This document shows positions 1-5,553 of a stretch of 5,841 bases of DNA, in pieces. Source of the stretch: an uncultured Collinsella sp. GTDB taxonomy: Bacteria; Actinomycetota; Coriobacteriia; Coriobacteriales; Coriobacteriaceae. How positions within the stretch are numbered: position 1 is the first letter of the stretch; each line of letters opens with the position of its first letter. The DNA lies in NCBI GenBank assembly GCA_902464965.1, contig CABQLI010000095.1:1-5841 (forward strand), in the 5' to 3' direction. The translations under genes and the position numbers were made by a program. The notes beneath the pieces were generated by a model. That model saw only the letters and a program-made list of their open reading frames with translations. It made no database searches and was not told the origin of the DNA.

Positions 1-2163
1 TTTGGGCTCAGGCTGGGATGCAAGCACGGGTTCTGCCTTGGCGGCGGCCTCGGCGTTGCGATAGGCGCGCTCCAGCAGGGCTTCCTGTGAGTTGAAGGGT
101 TTCTCACCCTCTGCACGCTCCACGGGGACCCAGGTGCCGTCGCTCGTGAGGCTGCGGGCCTTCACGTTGTCCCGCAGCTGCATGCCCATGTACTCGTGCA
201 CTAGGGCGCGGCAGGTGGGGTCGAGCACGGGGAAGGCGATCTCCACGCGGTGCTCGGTGTTGCGCGTCATCATGTCTGCCGAGCTCAGGTAAATCATGTC
301 CGAGTCCACGCCGAAAGCATAGACGCGCGCGTGCTCCAAAAAGCGTCCGACGATGGAGCGGACATGCACGTTTTCGGTCTTGCCCGGAACACCGGGCTTG
401 AGGCACGAGATGCCGCGGATGATCATGTCCACGCGGACTCCTGCGCACGATGCCTCGGCGATCTTGTCGATAACCTCGCGGTCGGTGAGCGAGTTGAGCT
501 TAAAGAACACACGGGCGGGCTCGCCAGCGAGGGCGCGCTGGATCTCGCGATCCAGGCCGCGCATGATGAGCGGCTTGAGGCCGACCGGCGCCACGCCCAG
601 GAAGCGGTAATCGCCGCGCAGGTTGCCCAGCGACAGGTTGCGGAAGAACAGGTTGGCGTCCTCGCCGATGCCGGGGTGGGCGGTCATGAGCATAAAGTCG
701 CTGTAGAGTTTGGCCGTCTTCTCGTTAAAGTTGCCGGTGCCCAGCAGCGTCAGGCGCGTTAGCGCCATGCCCTCGCGATAGGTGAGCTGGCAGATCTTGG
801 AGTGGCACTTAAAGCCCTCGGAGCCGTAGATGACGGTGCAGCCGGCCTCTTCCAGGCGCTCGGCCCATTCGATGTTGTTCTGCTCGTCAAAGCGCGCGCG
901 GAGCTCCATGAGCACCGTGACCTCTTTGCCGTTCTCGGCAGCATCGATCAACGACTCGCACAGACGGCTCTGCTTTGCCACGCGGTAGAGCGTGATGCGC
1001 AGCGAGATGCACTCGGGGTCGTAGGCGGCCTCGTGCACCAGATCCAGGAAGGGGTTCATGGCCTCGTAGGGATAAAAGAGCAGCTTGTCGCCCTGCAGCA
1101 CCTGTTCGCGGATGGAGCGGGTCATATCGATGTTGGGGTTGGGCTGCGGCTTAAACGGCGTAAAGAGCAGCTCGTTGCGCAGATGCTCGGGAATCTTGCC
1201 CTCAATGCCAAAGACGTAGCCTAGGTCGAGCGGAATATCGCAGGTGAAGACAGAGCGGCGCGAAAGCTCGAGCGCCTTGCGGATGGTCTTGAGCGTCGCC
1301 TTCTCGAGCGACCCCGAGACCGCGAGCACGACCGGCTGCAGACGCAGGCGCTTCTTGAGAATGCGCTTCATGTGCTGGCGGTAGTCCTCTTCCTCTTCGA
1401 CGCCCTCGCCGTCCGGATCGATGTCGGCGTTGCGGGTGACGCGGATGAGCGCGCGATCCAGCGGCTTATAAGAGCCAAAGCAGCTATCCAGGCAGGCGAG
1501 GATGACGTCCTCGAGCAAGATGTAGGAGTAGGTGCCGGTGGGCGAGGGGATCTCGACCACGCGGTTCATCGAGGCGGGAATCTCGATCAGGCCCAGCAGG
1601 CTCTCCTCGTCGGTGACGCCGTCCAAGCCGCAAGCCAGGTAGAGCGCACCGTTGCGCAAGTTGGGGAAGGGGTGGCGCGGGTCGATCACCAACGGCGAGA
1701 TGACCGGCGACACGTAGGCCTGGAAGTAACGGGCTACAAAGGTGCGCTCCTCGGGCGTAAGCGAATCGATGCGGGCGCGGTGAACGCCCAGGGTGTCGAG
1801 CTTGCCCTCGATGCTCTTGAAGATGGACTCCCATCGGGTAAGGAGCCCGGGCATTTCGGCCATGACAGCATCGACCTGTTCGGAGGCGGTCATATTGCTC
1901 TTGTTGTCGACAGGCTGTATTTTGAGCTCTGCCAGATCGGACAGGCCGCCCACGCGCACCATGAGAAATTCGTCGAGGTTAGACTCGAAAATCGACACGA
2001 ACTTTAGACGCTCGAACAGCGGAACGGTCTCATCGAAAGCTTCGTCGAGCACGCGGTTGTCAAAGCGCAGCCAGCTGAGCTCTCGGTTTTGCGTGTACGA
2101 GAAGTCCCGCGGCGGTTTGCGCAGCTTTGCGGCGGCTTGCTTCTTTTCGATTTTGCTCGGCAT
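1..2163 (-). CDS. ppk1: Polyphosphate kinase 1 (3' end beyond the window)
   Basis: PPK1 reversibly moves the terminal phosphate of ATP onto inorganic polyphosphate through a phosphohistidine intermediate. Reading the minus strand from 2163, the frame stays open for 721 codons to the window edge. The N-terminal region has NRELSWLRFDNRVLDEA (residues 26-42) and SNLDEF (61-66; N62 fits the ATP-contacting Asn of E. coli PPK). The catalytic core has LYRVAK with R394, RARFDEQNN with R424, FKCHSK with H454, GTGNFNEKTAKLYSDF (475-490) and SIVGRFLEHARVY with H611. H454 and H611 are 157 residues apart, as are E. coli H435 and H592, so the active site looks intact. An in-frame ATG two codons upstream (2169) is possible; I prefer 2163 because a weak GGA lies at better distance. 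After about residue 700 the protein becomes an Ala/Glu/Pro-rich tail that is still open at the edge. The gene is divergent from arcA. Confidence 0.96.
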   Translation of the reverse strand, partial: MPSKIEKKQAAAKLRKPPRDFSYTQNRELSWLRFDNRVLDEAFDETVPLFERLKFVSIFESNLDEFLMVRVGGLSDLAELKIQPVDNKSNMTASEQVDAVMAEMPGLLTRWESIFKSIEGKLDTLGVHRARIDSLTPEERTFVARYFQAYVSPVISPLVIDPRHPFPNLRNGALYLACGLDGVTDEESLLGLIEIPASMNRVVEIPSPTGTYSYILLEDVILACLDSCFGSYKPLDRALIRVTRNADIDPDGEGVEEEEDYRQHMKRILKKRLRLQPVVLAVSGSLEKATLKTIRKALELSRRSVFTCDIPLDLGYVFGIEGKIPEHLRNELLFTPFKPQPNPNIDMTRSIREQVLQGDKLLFYPYEAMNPFLDLVHEAAYDPECISLRITLYRVAKQSRLCESLIDAAENGKEVTVLMELRARFDEQNNIEWAERLEEAGCTVIYGSEGFKCHSKICQLTYREGMALTRLTLLGTGNFNEKTAKLYSDFMLMTAHPGIGEDANLFFRNLSLGNLRGDYRFLGVAPVGLKPLIMRGLDREIQRALAGEPARVFFKLNSLTDREVIDKIAEASCAGVRVDMIIRGISCLKPGVPGKTENVHVRSIVGRFLEHARVYAFGVDSDMIYLSSADMMTRNTEHRVEIAFPVLDPTCRALVHEYMGMQLRDNVKARSLTSDGTWVPVERAEGEKPFNSQEALLERAYRNAEAAAKAEPVLASQPEPK

Positions 2164-2180
2164 ATGCATCTGTCCGTTCA

Positions 2181-2195
2181 GTCCCCACAGGGGAC
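2181..2195 (-). other. Short hairpin in the ppk1 leader
   Basis: GTCCCC and GGGGAC form a perfect 6-bp inverted repeat around a 3-nt loop, 12 to 18 bases before the ppk1 start codons. In the ppk1 mRNA it would sit just upstream of, or partly within, the ribosome landing site. It could modulate translation, but no T-run follows, so it is not a terminator. The role is unknown. Confidence 0.4.
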
Positions 2196-2198
2196 GGT

Positions 2199-2226
2199 AG
2201 CCTAACACTATTCACTATTGTCTCAA
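2199..2226 (-). promoter_or_regulatory. Candidate ppk1 promoter
   Basis: On the minus strand, TTGAGA (2226-2221) lies 16 bp before TAGGCT (2204-2199). The -35 fits the sigma-70 consensus well and the -10 only partly. The spacer holds a tandem repeat of a 7-mer (CACTATT twice on the plus strand, 2206-2219). The distance to the ppk1 start (about 30 to 35 bp) is reasonable. No other upstream hexamer pair looked better, but the call is weak. Confidence 0.3.
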
Positions 2227-2256
2227 TTTAGTCGACCTATGGCACGGACGTATCGC

Positions 2257-2268
2257 GTGAACGGTATC
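2257..2268 (-). promoter_or_regulatory. LytTR-like half site facing ppk1
   Basis: GTGAACGGTATC on the plus strand reads GATACCGTTCAC toward ppk1. It shares the ACCGTTC core of the repeats at the two arcA promoters, and the 12-mer recurs exactly at 5404-5415. It lies about 30 bp upstream of the candidate ppk1 -35, a place where an activator could act. No second copy is visible 21 bp away on either side, so it may be a half site, a degenerate pair, or a distal site for arcA. Confidence 0.35.
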
Positions 2269-2358
2269 TTTACCTATTTCTTACGCTGACAAGCCATAGA
2301 GCTGACGCCCGTCGCGTTGTGAAAAACGGTCTATATCCTCATTCAACTGGTGAGCATA

Positions 2359-2397
2359 TGTGAATAAGAATGATAGGTAGCTGAATATCATCGAATA
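2359..2397 (+). promoter_or_regulatory. Tandem ARG boxes (candidate ArgR operator) of arcA
   Basis: TGAATAAGAATGAT (from 2361) and TGAATATCATCGAA (from 2382) start exactly 21 bp apart. ArgR/AhrC hexamers typically bind two 18-bp ARG boxes separated by about 3 bp, which gives this 21-bp period. The first box resembles the Bacillus-type core TGAATAAAAAT; the second keeps the TGAAT half and is weaker. The pair lies 361 bp before the arcA ATG, about 285 bp before the predicted transcription start. That distance would suit activation or looping better than promoter occlusion. An equivalent pair occurs 360 bp before the second arcA start. Confidence 0.6.
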
Positions 2398-2440
2398 CAG
2401 ACAGTAACACGAACAAGCGTCATTTATATACATAAAACCG

Positions 2441-2456
2441 TTGTAGATATGCAATT
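2441..2456 (+). promoter_or_regulatory. Conserved block of unknown function, copy 1
   Basis: TTGTAGATATGCAATT matches TTGGAAATATGCAATT at 5532-5547 in 14 of 16 positions. It sits at the same relative place (offset 3091 bp) in an otherwise diverged region, so it looks like a retained binding site or upstream promoter element. I do not recognise the motif. Confidence 0.4.
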
Positions 2457-2558
2457 CTTAATCGAAAGATTGGAGTTGTCATTGCGAATGATTTTTGAGA
2501 AAAAAGAGCGTTTACCTTAGAAAAGCTACTTTAGAACGCCGAAGTACATCATGGGGGA

Positions 2559-2570
2559 ATCACATGTGAT
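2559..2570. promoter_or_regulatory. Perfect 12-bp palindrome upstream of the LytTR-like repeats
   Basis: ATCACATGTGAT is a perfect palindrome lying 2 bp before the first ACCGTTC repeat. The paralogous region keeps a related but asymmetric sequence (around 5648-5659, containing ATATGTG). It may be a dimer-binding operator specific to the first arcA copy. It is not the CRP/FNR arrangement, because its half sites face the opposite way. Confidence 0.35.
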
Positions 2571-2572
2571 AT

Positions 2573-2602
2573 ACCGTTCATCGTACTTTGTTGACCGTTC
2601 GG
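2573..2602 (+). promoter_or_regulatory. LytTR-type direct repeats at the arcA promoter
   Basis: ACCGTTCAT (2573-2581) and ACCGTTCGG (2594-2602) are 9-bp direct repeats with a 12-bp spacer. Both fit the published LytTR consensus pattern ([TA][AC][CA]GTTN[AG][TG], spacer 10-13) at all nine positions. The downstream repeat ends 8 bp before the weak -35. The whole arrangement, including the 21-bp period and the 16-bp step to the -35, is identical at the second arcA promoter. Activation by a response regulator is the natural reading. The regulator gene is not in the window. Confidence 0.6.
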
Positions 2603-2610
2603 GGGCGAGG

Positions 2611-2639
2611 TGGAATTGCGAGTTGAATTTGGATATAAC
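2611..2639 (+). promoter_or_regulatory. arcA promoter
   Basis: TATAAC (2634-2639, inside GGATATAACT) is a good -10. Seventeen bp upstream lies TGGAAT (2611-2616), a poor -35, as expected for an activator-dependent promoter. The same GGATATAA with a 17-bp spacer and TGGAAG recurs at the second arcA. Transcription should start near 2646, giving a leader of about 76 nt. Confidence 0.65.
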
Positions 2640-2645
2640 TAGAGC

Positions 2646-2721
2646 TGTCAGCAAGCAGTGCCCGTTACGGAGGGGCGCTGAGAGATTCGGCCAGTAAGGC
2701 CCGAAAGAAAGGTAGGAGGCC
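2646..2721 (+). promoter_or_regulatory. Structured arcA 5' leader RNA
   Basis: Hairpin 1 pairs AGTGCCC (2657-2663) with GGGCGCT (2673-2679), including one G-U pair. Hairpin 2 pairs GGCC (2689-2692) with GGCC (2698-2701) around a 5-nt loop. A third GGCC (2718-2721) touches the ATG, and if it paired with the second it would enclose the Shine-Dalgarno sequence. The second arcA leader keeps both hairpins with altered stem lengths and loop sequences, and keeps the exact 20-nt step between the second and third GGCC. CGGAGGGGCGCT (2668-2679) is invariant. It does not match a riboswitch class I recognise. Structure is inferred by eye only. Confidence 0.45.
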
Positions 2722-2752
2722 ATGACGAAAGGTCTGCACGTGCCTTCCGAGA
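2698..2752 (+). repeat. Exact 55-bp direct repeat, copy 1
   Basis: Positions 2698-2752 are identical to 5787-5841, spanning the last 24 nt of the leader and the first 31 nt of coding sequence, 3089 bp apart. The match is limited only by the window edge. Long identity in the gene bodies could support recombination that deletes the aminotransferase remnant and one arcA. Confidence 0.95.
2706..2719 (+). promoter_or_regulatory. Unusual arcA ribosome binding site
   Basis: AGGAGG (2714-2719) is a full Shine-Dalgarno core but only 2 nt from the ATG, which is unusually tight. GAAAGG (2706-2711, extended by 2712) lies about 9 nt from the ATG and may do the work instead. No nearby in-frame alternative start fits better, and the encoded N-terminus (MTKGLHVPSEIGKL) is typical of the family. 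The whole segment is identical at the second arcA. Confidence 0.6.
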
Positions 2753-3963
2753 TCGGCAAGCTCAGGAAGGTCTGCCTGCACCGTCCCGGCGACGAGCTCC
2801 TCAACCTGCCGCCCGACGAGCTCGAGCGACTCCTGTTCGACGACGTCCCGTTCCTGGAGGTCGCGCAGCAGGAGCACGACACCTTCGCCCAGATCCTGAG
2901 GGACCAGGGCGTGGAGGTCCTCTATCTCGAGAACCTCGTCGCCGAGGTGTTCGACCAGGTCCCCGGCGCCCGCGCCGAGTTCACCGACCAGTACATCGCC
3001 GAGGCGGGCATCCGCGGCCAGCACATGCCGCAGATCGTCCGCGAGAAGCTGGACTCCATCGAGGACAACCTCGAGTTCGTCAAGAAGACCATGGCCGGCA
3101 TGACCAAGTCCGAGATCGACATGCCCCTCACGGCGTCCACGACCCTCGACTCCCTGGTCAACTCCGAGTCCGAGTCCGACCTGATCATCGACCCGATGCC
3201 CAACCTCTACTTCACCCGCGACCCGTTCGCGGTCGTCGGCGAGGGCGTCAACCTCAACCGCATGTACTCGGTCACCCGCAACCGCGAGACCCTGTACGGC
3301 AAGTACGTCTTCAAGTACCACCCCGACTACAGGGACGTCTCCCTGTACTTCCGCCGCGACTGCCAGTTCCACACCGAGGGCGGCGACGTGCTGAACATCA
3401 ACGAGAAGACCCTCGCCGTCGGCATCTCCCAGCGCACCCAGGCCGCCGCGATCGACGTCATGGCCCAGAACATCTTCTGGAACTCCGACTCCAAGGTCGA
3501 GCGCATCCTGGCCTTCGACATCCCGGTCTCGCGCGCCTTCATGCACCTCGACACGGTCTTCACCCAGATCGACGTCGACAAGTTCACGATCCACCCCGCC
3601 ATCATGGGCACCCTGCGCGTCTACGAGCTGACCGCCGGCAAGAACCCGGGCGACGTGAACATCCGCCTGATCGAGGACACCCTCGAGCACGTCCTGGAGG
3701 ACGCCACCGGCGTCGACCAGGTCAAGCTGATCCCCTGCGGCGGCGGCGACCCGATCGCGGCCTCCCGCGAGCAGTGGAACGACGGCTCCAACACCCTGTG
3801 CGTCGAGCCCGGCAAGATCTGCGTCTACGCCCGCAACACCGTCACCAACGACGTGCTGTACAAGGAGGGCCTGGACCTTCTCGTCGTGCCCTCCGCCGAG
3901 CTCTCCCGCGGCCGCGGCGGCCCGCGCTGCATGAGCATGCCCTTCTGGCGCGAGGACCTCTAA
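2722..3963 (+). CDS. arcA: Arginine deiminase
   Basis: The 413-residue product hydrolyses L-arginine to L-citrulline and ammonia (EC 3.5.3.6) in the cytoplasm, the first step of the arginine deiminase pathway. Length is normal for the family. The start, with IHV-type SEIGKLRKVCLHRPG (residues 9-23), is characteristic. Active-site residues are in place: D167 in FTRDPF, E219 in HTEGGDV, H275 and D277 in FMHLDTVF, and nucleophile C403 in GGPRCMSMPFWRE. The H275-C403 distance equals that of Pseudomonas ADI (H278-C406). Codon use is extreme: after the first eight codons (which include AAA, GGT, CCT) third positions are almost all G or C, with rare exceptions such as one TAT and one CTT. This suggests very high expression. 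arcB and arcC do not follow; a strong terminator does, so the gene is mainly monocistronic. A second copy begins at 5811. Confidence 0.98.
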   Translation: MTKGLHVPSEIGKLRKVCLHRPGDELLNLPPDELERLLFDDVPFLEVAQQEHDTFAQILRDQGVEVLYLENLVAEVFDQVPGARAEFTDQYIAEAGIRGQHMPQIVREKLDSIEDNLEFVKKTMAGMTKSEIDMPLTASTTLDSLVNSESESDLIIDPMPNLYFTRDPFAVVGEGVNLNRMYSVTRNRETLYGKYVFKYHPDYRDVSLYFRRDCQFHTEGGDVLNINEKTLAVGISQRTQAAAIDVMAQNIFWNSDSKVERILAFDIPVSRAFMHLDTVFTQIDVDKFTIHPAIMGTLRVYELTAGKNPGDVNIRLIEDTLEHVLEDATGVDQVKLIPCGGGDPIAASREQWNDGSNTLCVEPGKICVYARNTVTNDVLYKEGLDLLVVPSAELSRGRGGPRCMSMPFWREDL

Positions 3964-3996
3964 GGTCTTCAAGGACCCCTACAGGTCTTACTACAT

Positions 3997-4018
3997 ACAT
4001 CTAGCTGCCATTAGATGT
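3997..4018 (+). other. Hairpin in the arcA 3' untranslated region
   Basis: ACATCTA (3997-4003) and TAGATGT (4012-4018) form a perfect 7-bp stem with an 8-nt loop between the arcA stop codon and the terminator. It has no T-run. It could stabilise the transcript or be incidental. Confidence 0.35.
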
Positions 4019-4024
4019 CTCCCG

Positions 4025-4064
4025 TTGGGGCGGTGCGGATATTCGCACCGCCCCAATCTTGTTT
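4025..4064 (+). terminator. Rho-independent terminator of arcA
   Basis: TTGGGGCGGTGCG (4025-4037) and CGCACCGCCCCAA (4044-4056) form a perfect 13-bp GC-rich stem with a 6-nt loop (GATATT), followed by TCTTGTTT. It lies 61 bp after the arcA stop codon. Because the downstream aminotransferase remnant has no clear promoter of its own, that gene may once have depended on read-through here. Confidence 0.9.
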
Positions 4065-4112
4065 GAGGAACGTCAACACGATTGGATGACTGCTTTTGCA
4101 AGGAGTTTGGCC

Positions 4113-5236
4113 ATGGACATCAAGACAATCGGCGTTAAGGAGTAGCTCAACGTTTGGGAGAAGAGCGCTACGAGGGATATCATCTCGTCGACGATCTCGC
4201 CGCTTACCATGGGTGAGCTGCGCGTGCTCGACGAGCAGGACGGCGCCACGTTCTATGAGCGCCTGGACCGCGAGTAGATGAACTACGGCTGGATCGAGGG
4301 TTCGCCCGACTTTAAGGCAGAAGTCGCCAAGCTCTATCGCCGCGAGGTCAACCCCGACCATATCCTGCAGACCAACGGCTGTACGGGTGCGAACCTCAAC
4401 GCCACATGGCCGTGGGTGAGCCCGGCGACCATGTGATTGCCGAGTGGCCTACCTATGCGCCGCTCTACGAGATTCCGCGTACGCTGGGTGCCGAGGTCGA
4501 GTACTGGGAGCTTAGCGAGGAACTCGGCTGGAAGCCCGATATCGAGGAACTCAAGCGCTTGGTGCGCCCCAACACCAAGCTTATCTGCATAAACAACGCA
4601 TCGAACCCCATCGGTACGGTGCTCGATGCCGATATGCTCGGCCAGATTGCCGAGATCGCCCGTTCGATGGGCGCCTACGTGCTGTGCGACGAGGTGTATC
4701 TGCCGCTCGAAAACACTGAGTCCTTTATGTCGATGGTCGACGTGTACGAGAGGGCCATTGTCACCAACTCGTTGTCGAAGACCTATTCGACGCCTGCGGC
4801 CCGCGTGGGCTGGGTCGTGGCCGACGAAGAAGTGTCCAACCGCATCCGTACCTATCGCGATTACACCATGATCTGCGGCGGCGTGTTCAACGACGCCCTG
4901 GCGACCTATGTGCTCGAGCACAAGGACAAGATCCTCGAGCGCAACCGCAAGATTGTGTTTGGCAACCGTGATATCGCGCAGGCTTGGATCGACACGCAGC
5001 ACCGTGTCTCCTGGACGGCCCCGCAGGGTGTGTCCACTTCGTTTATCCAGCTGGACATTCCCGAGGATGACGAGGAGTTCTGCAAGCGCCTGCTGGCCGA
5101 GAGGGGAGTGCTGTTGGTTCCCGGTAGCCGCTTTGAGCTTCCCTGTGGCGCACGCCTGGGCTACTGCGCGAGCGAGGGCGTTCTGCGTGAGGGCCTGAGG
5201 CTTTTGGGCGAGGCACTGGCGGAGTTTGATCGTTAG
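4113..5236 (+). pseudogene. PLP-dependent aminotransferase, broken by two stops and a frameshift
   Basis: This is a degraded fold-type I (aspartate aminotransferase class I/II) enzyme. AAGGAG at 4100-4105, 7 nt before the ATG, marks the old start. Frame 1 reads MDIKTIGVKE, then TAG (4143-4145, codon 11), then a second TAG (4275-4277, codon 55), and continues in good protein sequence to GCTGANLNA. Around 4404-4405 one base appears to be missing, and the rest lies in another frame (from 4406), ending at TAA-free stop TAG 5234-5236. Restored, it would be about 374 residues. Using restored numbering, the catalytic set is present: N165 in NNASNPIG, D193 and Y196 in CDEVYLP, Schiff-base K223 in SLSKTYS, and R348 in CGARLGYC. 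The 3' fragment alone lacks the N-terminal cofactor-phosphate region. The substrate is unknown; its place between arcA copies suggests an amino acid linked to arginine, and capreomycidine synthase-like annotation is conceivable. Codons are less biased than in arcA. Confidence 0.85.
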
Positions 5237-5241
5237 GGTTC

Positions 5242-5285
5242 CGATGATCTTCGAGTGCCTTATCCAAATCGGCCGAAGATAATCG
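5242..5285 (+). other. Long imperfect hairpin after the aminotransferase remnant
   Basis: CGATGATCTTCG (5242-5253) and CGAAGATAATCG (5274-5285) pair in 11 of 12 positions around a 20-nt loop. It starts 5 bp after the stop codon and has no T-run directly after it. It may be a 3' processing or stability element, or part of a compound terminator with 5296-5325. Confidence 0.4.
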
Positions 5286-5295
5286 AAAACGGATC

Positions 5296-5325
5296 CGTTT
5301 CCCTAGGGGAAGCGGGCTTGTTTTT
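5296..5325 (+). terminator. Probable terminator of the aminotransferase remnant
   Basis: CGTTTCCC (5296-5303) pairs with GGGAAGCG (5307-5314), with one G-U pair and a 3-nt loop, then GGCTTGTTTTT ends in a run of five T. The stem overlaps a perfect 14-bp palindrome, AAACGGATCCGTTT (5287-5300), which gives an alternative fold. The small loop and the 6-nt gap before the T-run make it weaker than the arcA terminator. Confidence 0.5.
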
Positions 5326-5402
5326 CCATACCGAGAAGTTAAGTTTTTACAAATGGGGCCGTAAAGCGAACCGGTATCCGCTGGGTCTTATACTGAGCTT
5401 CC

Positions 5403-5436
5403 GGTGAACGGTATCAAGCGTCTGGTAAACGGTAAT
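5403..5436 (-). promoter_or_regulatory. Reverse-oriented LytTR-like repeat pair
   Basis: GGTGAACGGTATC (from 5403) and GGTAAACGGTAAT (from 5424) are direct repeats exactly 21 bp apart, carrying the complement of ACCGTT[CT]. The period and core match the promoter-proximal repeats at 5662-5691, but the orientation is opposite. Each deviates at the last position of the LytTR consensus. It may be an upstream auxiliary site about 300 bp before the promoter. Confidence 0.45.
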
Positions 5437-5448
5437 TTGTTTACCAGA
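5421..5448. promoter_or_regulatory. 28-bp perfect dyad
   Basis: TCTGGTAAAC (5421-5430) and GTTTACCAGA (5439-5448) are perfect 10-bp inverted arms with an 8-bp centre. The left arm overlaps the second reverse LytTR-like repeat, and the right arm ends 2 bp before the first ARG box. This is a typical size for a dimeric repressor operator. No strong T-run follows directly, so a terminator is less likely. Confidence 0.5.
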
Positions 5449-5487
5449 AATGAATAGGACAAACTTTTTTCTGAATAAAAATGAAAA
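5449..5487 (+). promoter_or_regulatory. Tandem ARG boxes of the second arcA
   Basis: TGAATAGGACAAAC (from 5451) and TGAATAAAAATGAA (from 5472) start 21 bp apart, as in the first region. The second box contains all 11 bases of the Bacillus-type core TGAATAAAAAT and is the best single ARG-box match in the window. The pair begins 360 bp before the ATG at 5811, against 361 bp at the first arcA. Which box of the pair is stronger differs between the copies. Confidence 0.65.
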
Positions 5488-5501
5488 TGGTTGAGACACG
5501 G

Positions 5502-5525
5502 TATGAATCGCTAATTCTATTCATA
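5502..5525. promoter_or_regulatory. TATGAAT/ATTCATA dyad, possible third ArgR site
   Basis: TATGAAT (5502-5508) and ATTCATA (5519-5525) are perfect 7-bp inverted arms with a 10-bp centre. The arms resemble ARG-box halves, but the spacing is wider than in a classical box. No equivalent is seen in the first arcA region. Confidence 0.35.
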
Positions 5526-5531
5526 GCTTTA

Positions 5532-5547
5532 TTGGAAATATGCAATT
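5532..5547 (+). promoter_or_regulatory. Conserved block of unknown function, copy 2
   Basis: TTGGAAATATGCAATT differs from the copy at 2441-2456 at two of 16 positions and holds the same place relative to the ARG boxes and promoter. The exact 10-mer ATATGCAATT is shared. Function unknown. Confidence 0.4.
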
Positions 5548-5553
5548 TGAGGG

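Larger units (their letters stand above)
2170..2721. other. Divergent ppk1-arcA control region
   Basis: This AT-rich stretch of about 550 bp contains no convincing gene: no frame has both a plausible ribosome site and protein-like composition. It separates the divergent ppk1 and arcA. The arcA-proximal part, from about 2361, is paralogous to 5451-5810, as shown by a string of short matches at a constant offset of 3089-3091 bp. The ppk1-proximal part (2170-2356) has no clear counterpart in the second region except the single 12-mer at 2257. An AATC-GAAA-GATT mini-hairpin is present at 2459-2470 but has no assigned role. Confidence 0.7.

Noticed and set aside
250..2200. Several plus-strand open frames of 60 to 211 codons over ppk1
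   Set aside because: All lie opposite the conserved PPK1 frame and have compositions typical of antisense readings.
2559..2570. Palindrome read as a CRP/FNR or ArcR site
   Set aside because: Those sites are TGTGA-N6-TCACA or TTGAT-N4-ATCAA. Here the half sites face the opposite way with no spacer.
2678..2724. Possible CTG-started leader peptide overlapping the arcA start
   Set aside because: In the second leader the same register reads CTA then meets a stop at a different place, so the frame is not conserved, and CTG is a rare start.
2665..3972. Open frame of 435 codons on the minus strand opposite arcA
   Set aside because: It is a by-product of arcA's G/C-ending codons. The translation is low-complexity (Val, Leu, Gly, Asp, His rich), shows no family motif, and the arcA strand has every catalytic residue.
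4086..4112. ATG at 4086 as the original aminotransferase start
   Set aside because: It is in frame, but lacks a ribosome site; AAGGAG at 4100-4105 is ideally placed for 4113.
4334..5002. Minus-strand open frame of 222 codons opposite the aminotransferase
   Set aside because: The plus strand shows clear aminotransferase motifs; the antisense product resembles nothing and has no ribosome site I can see.
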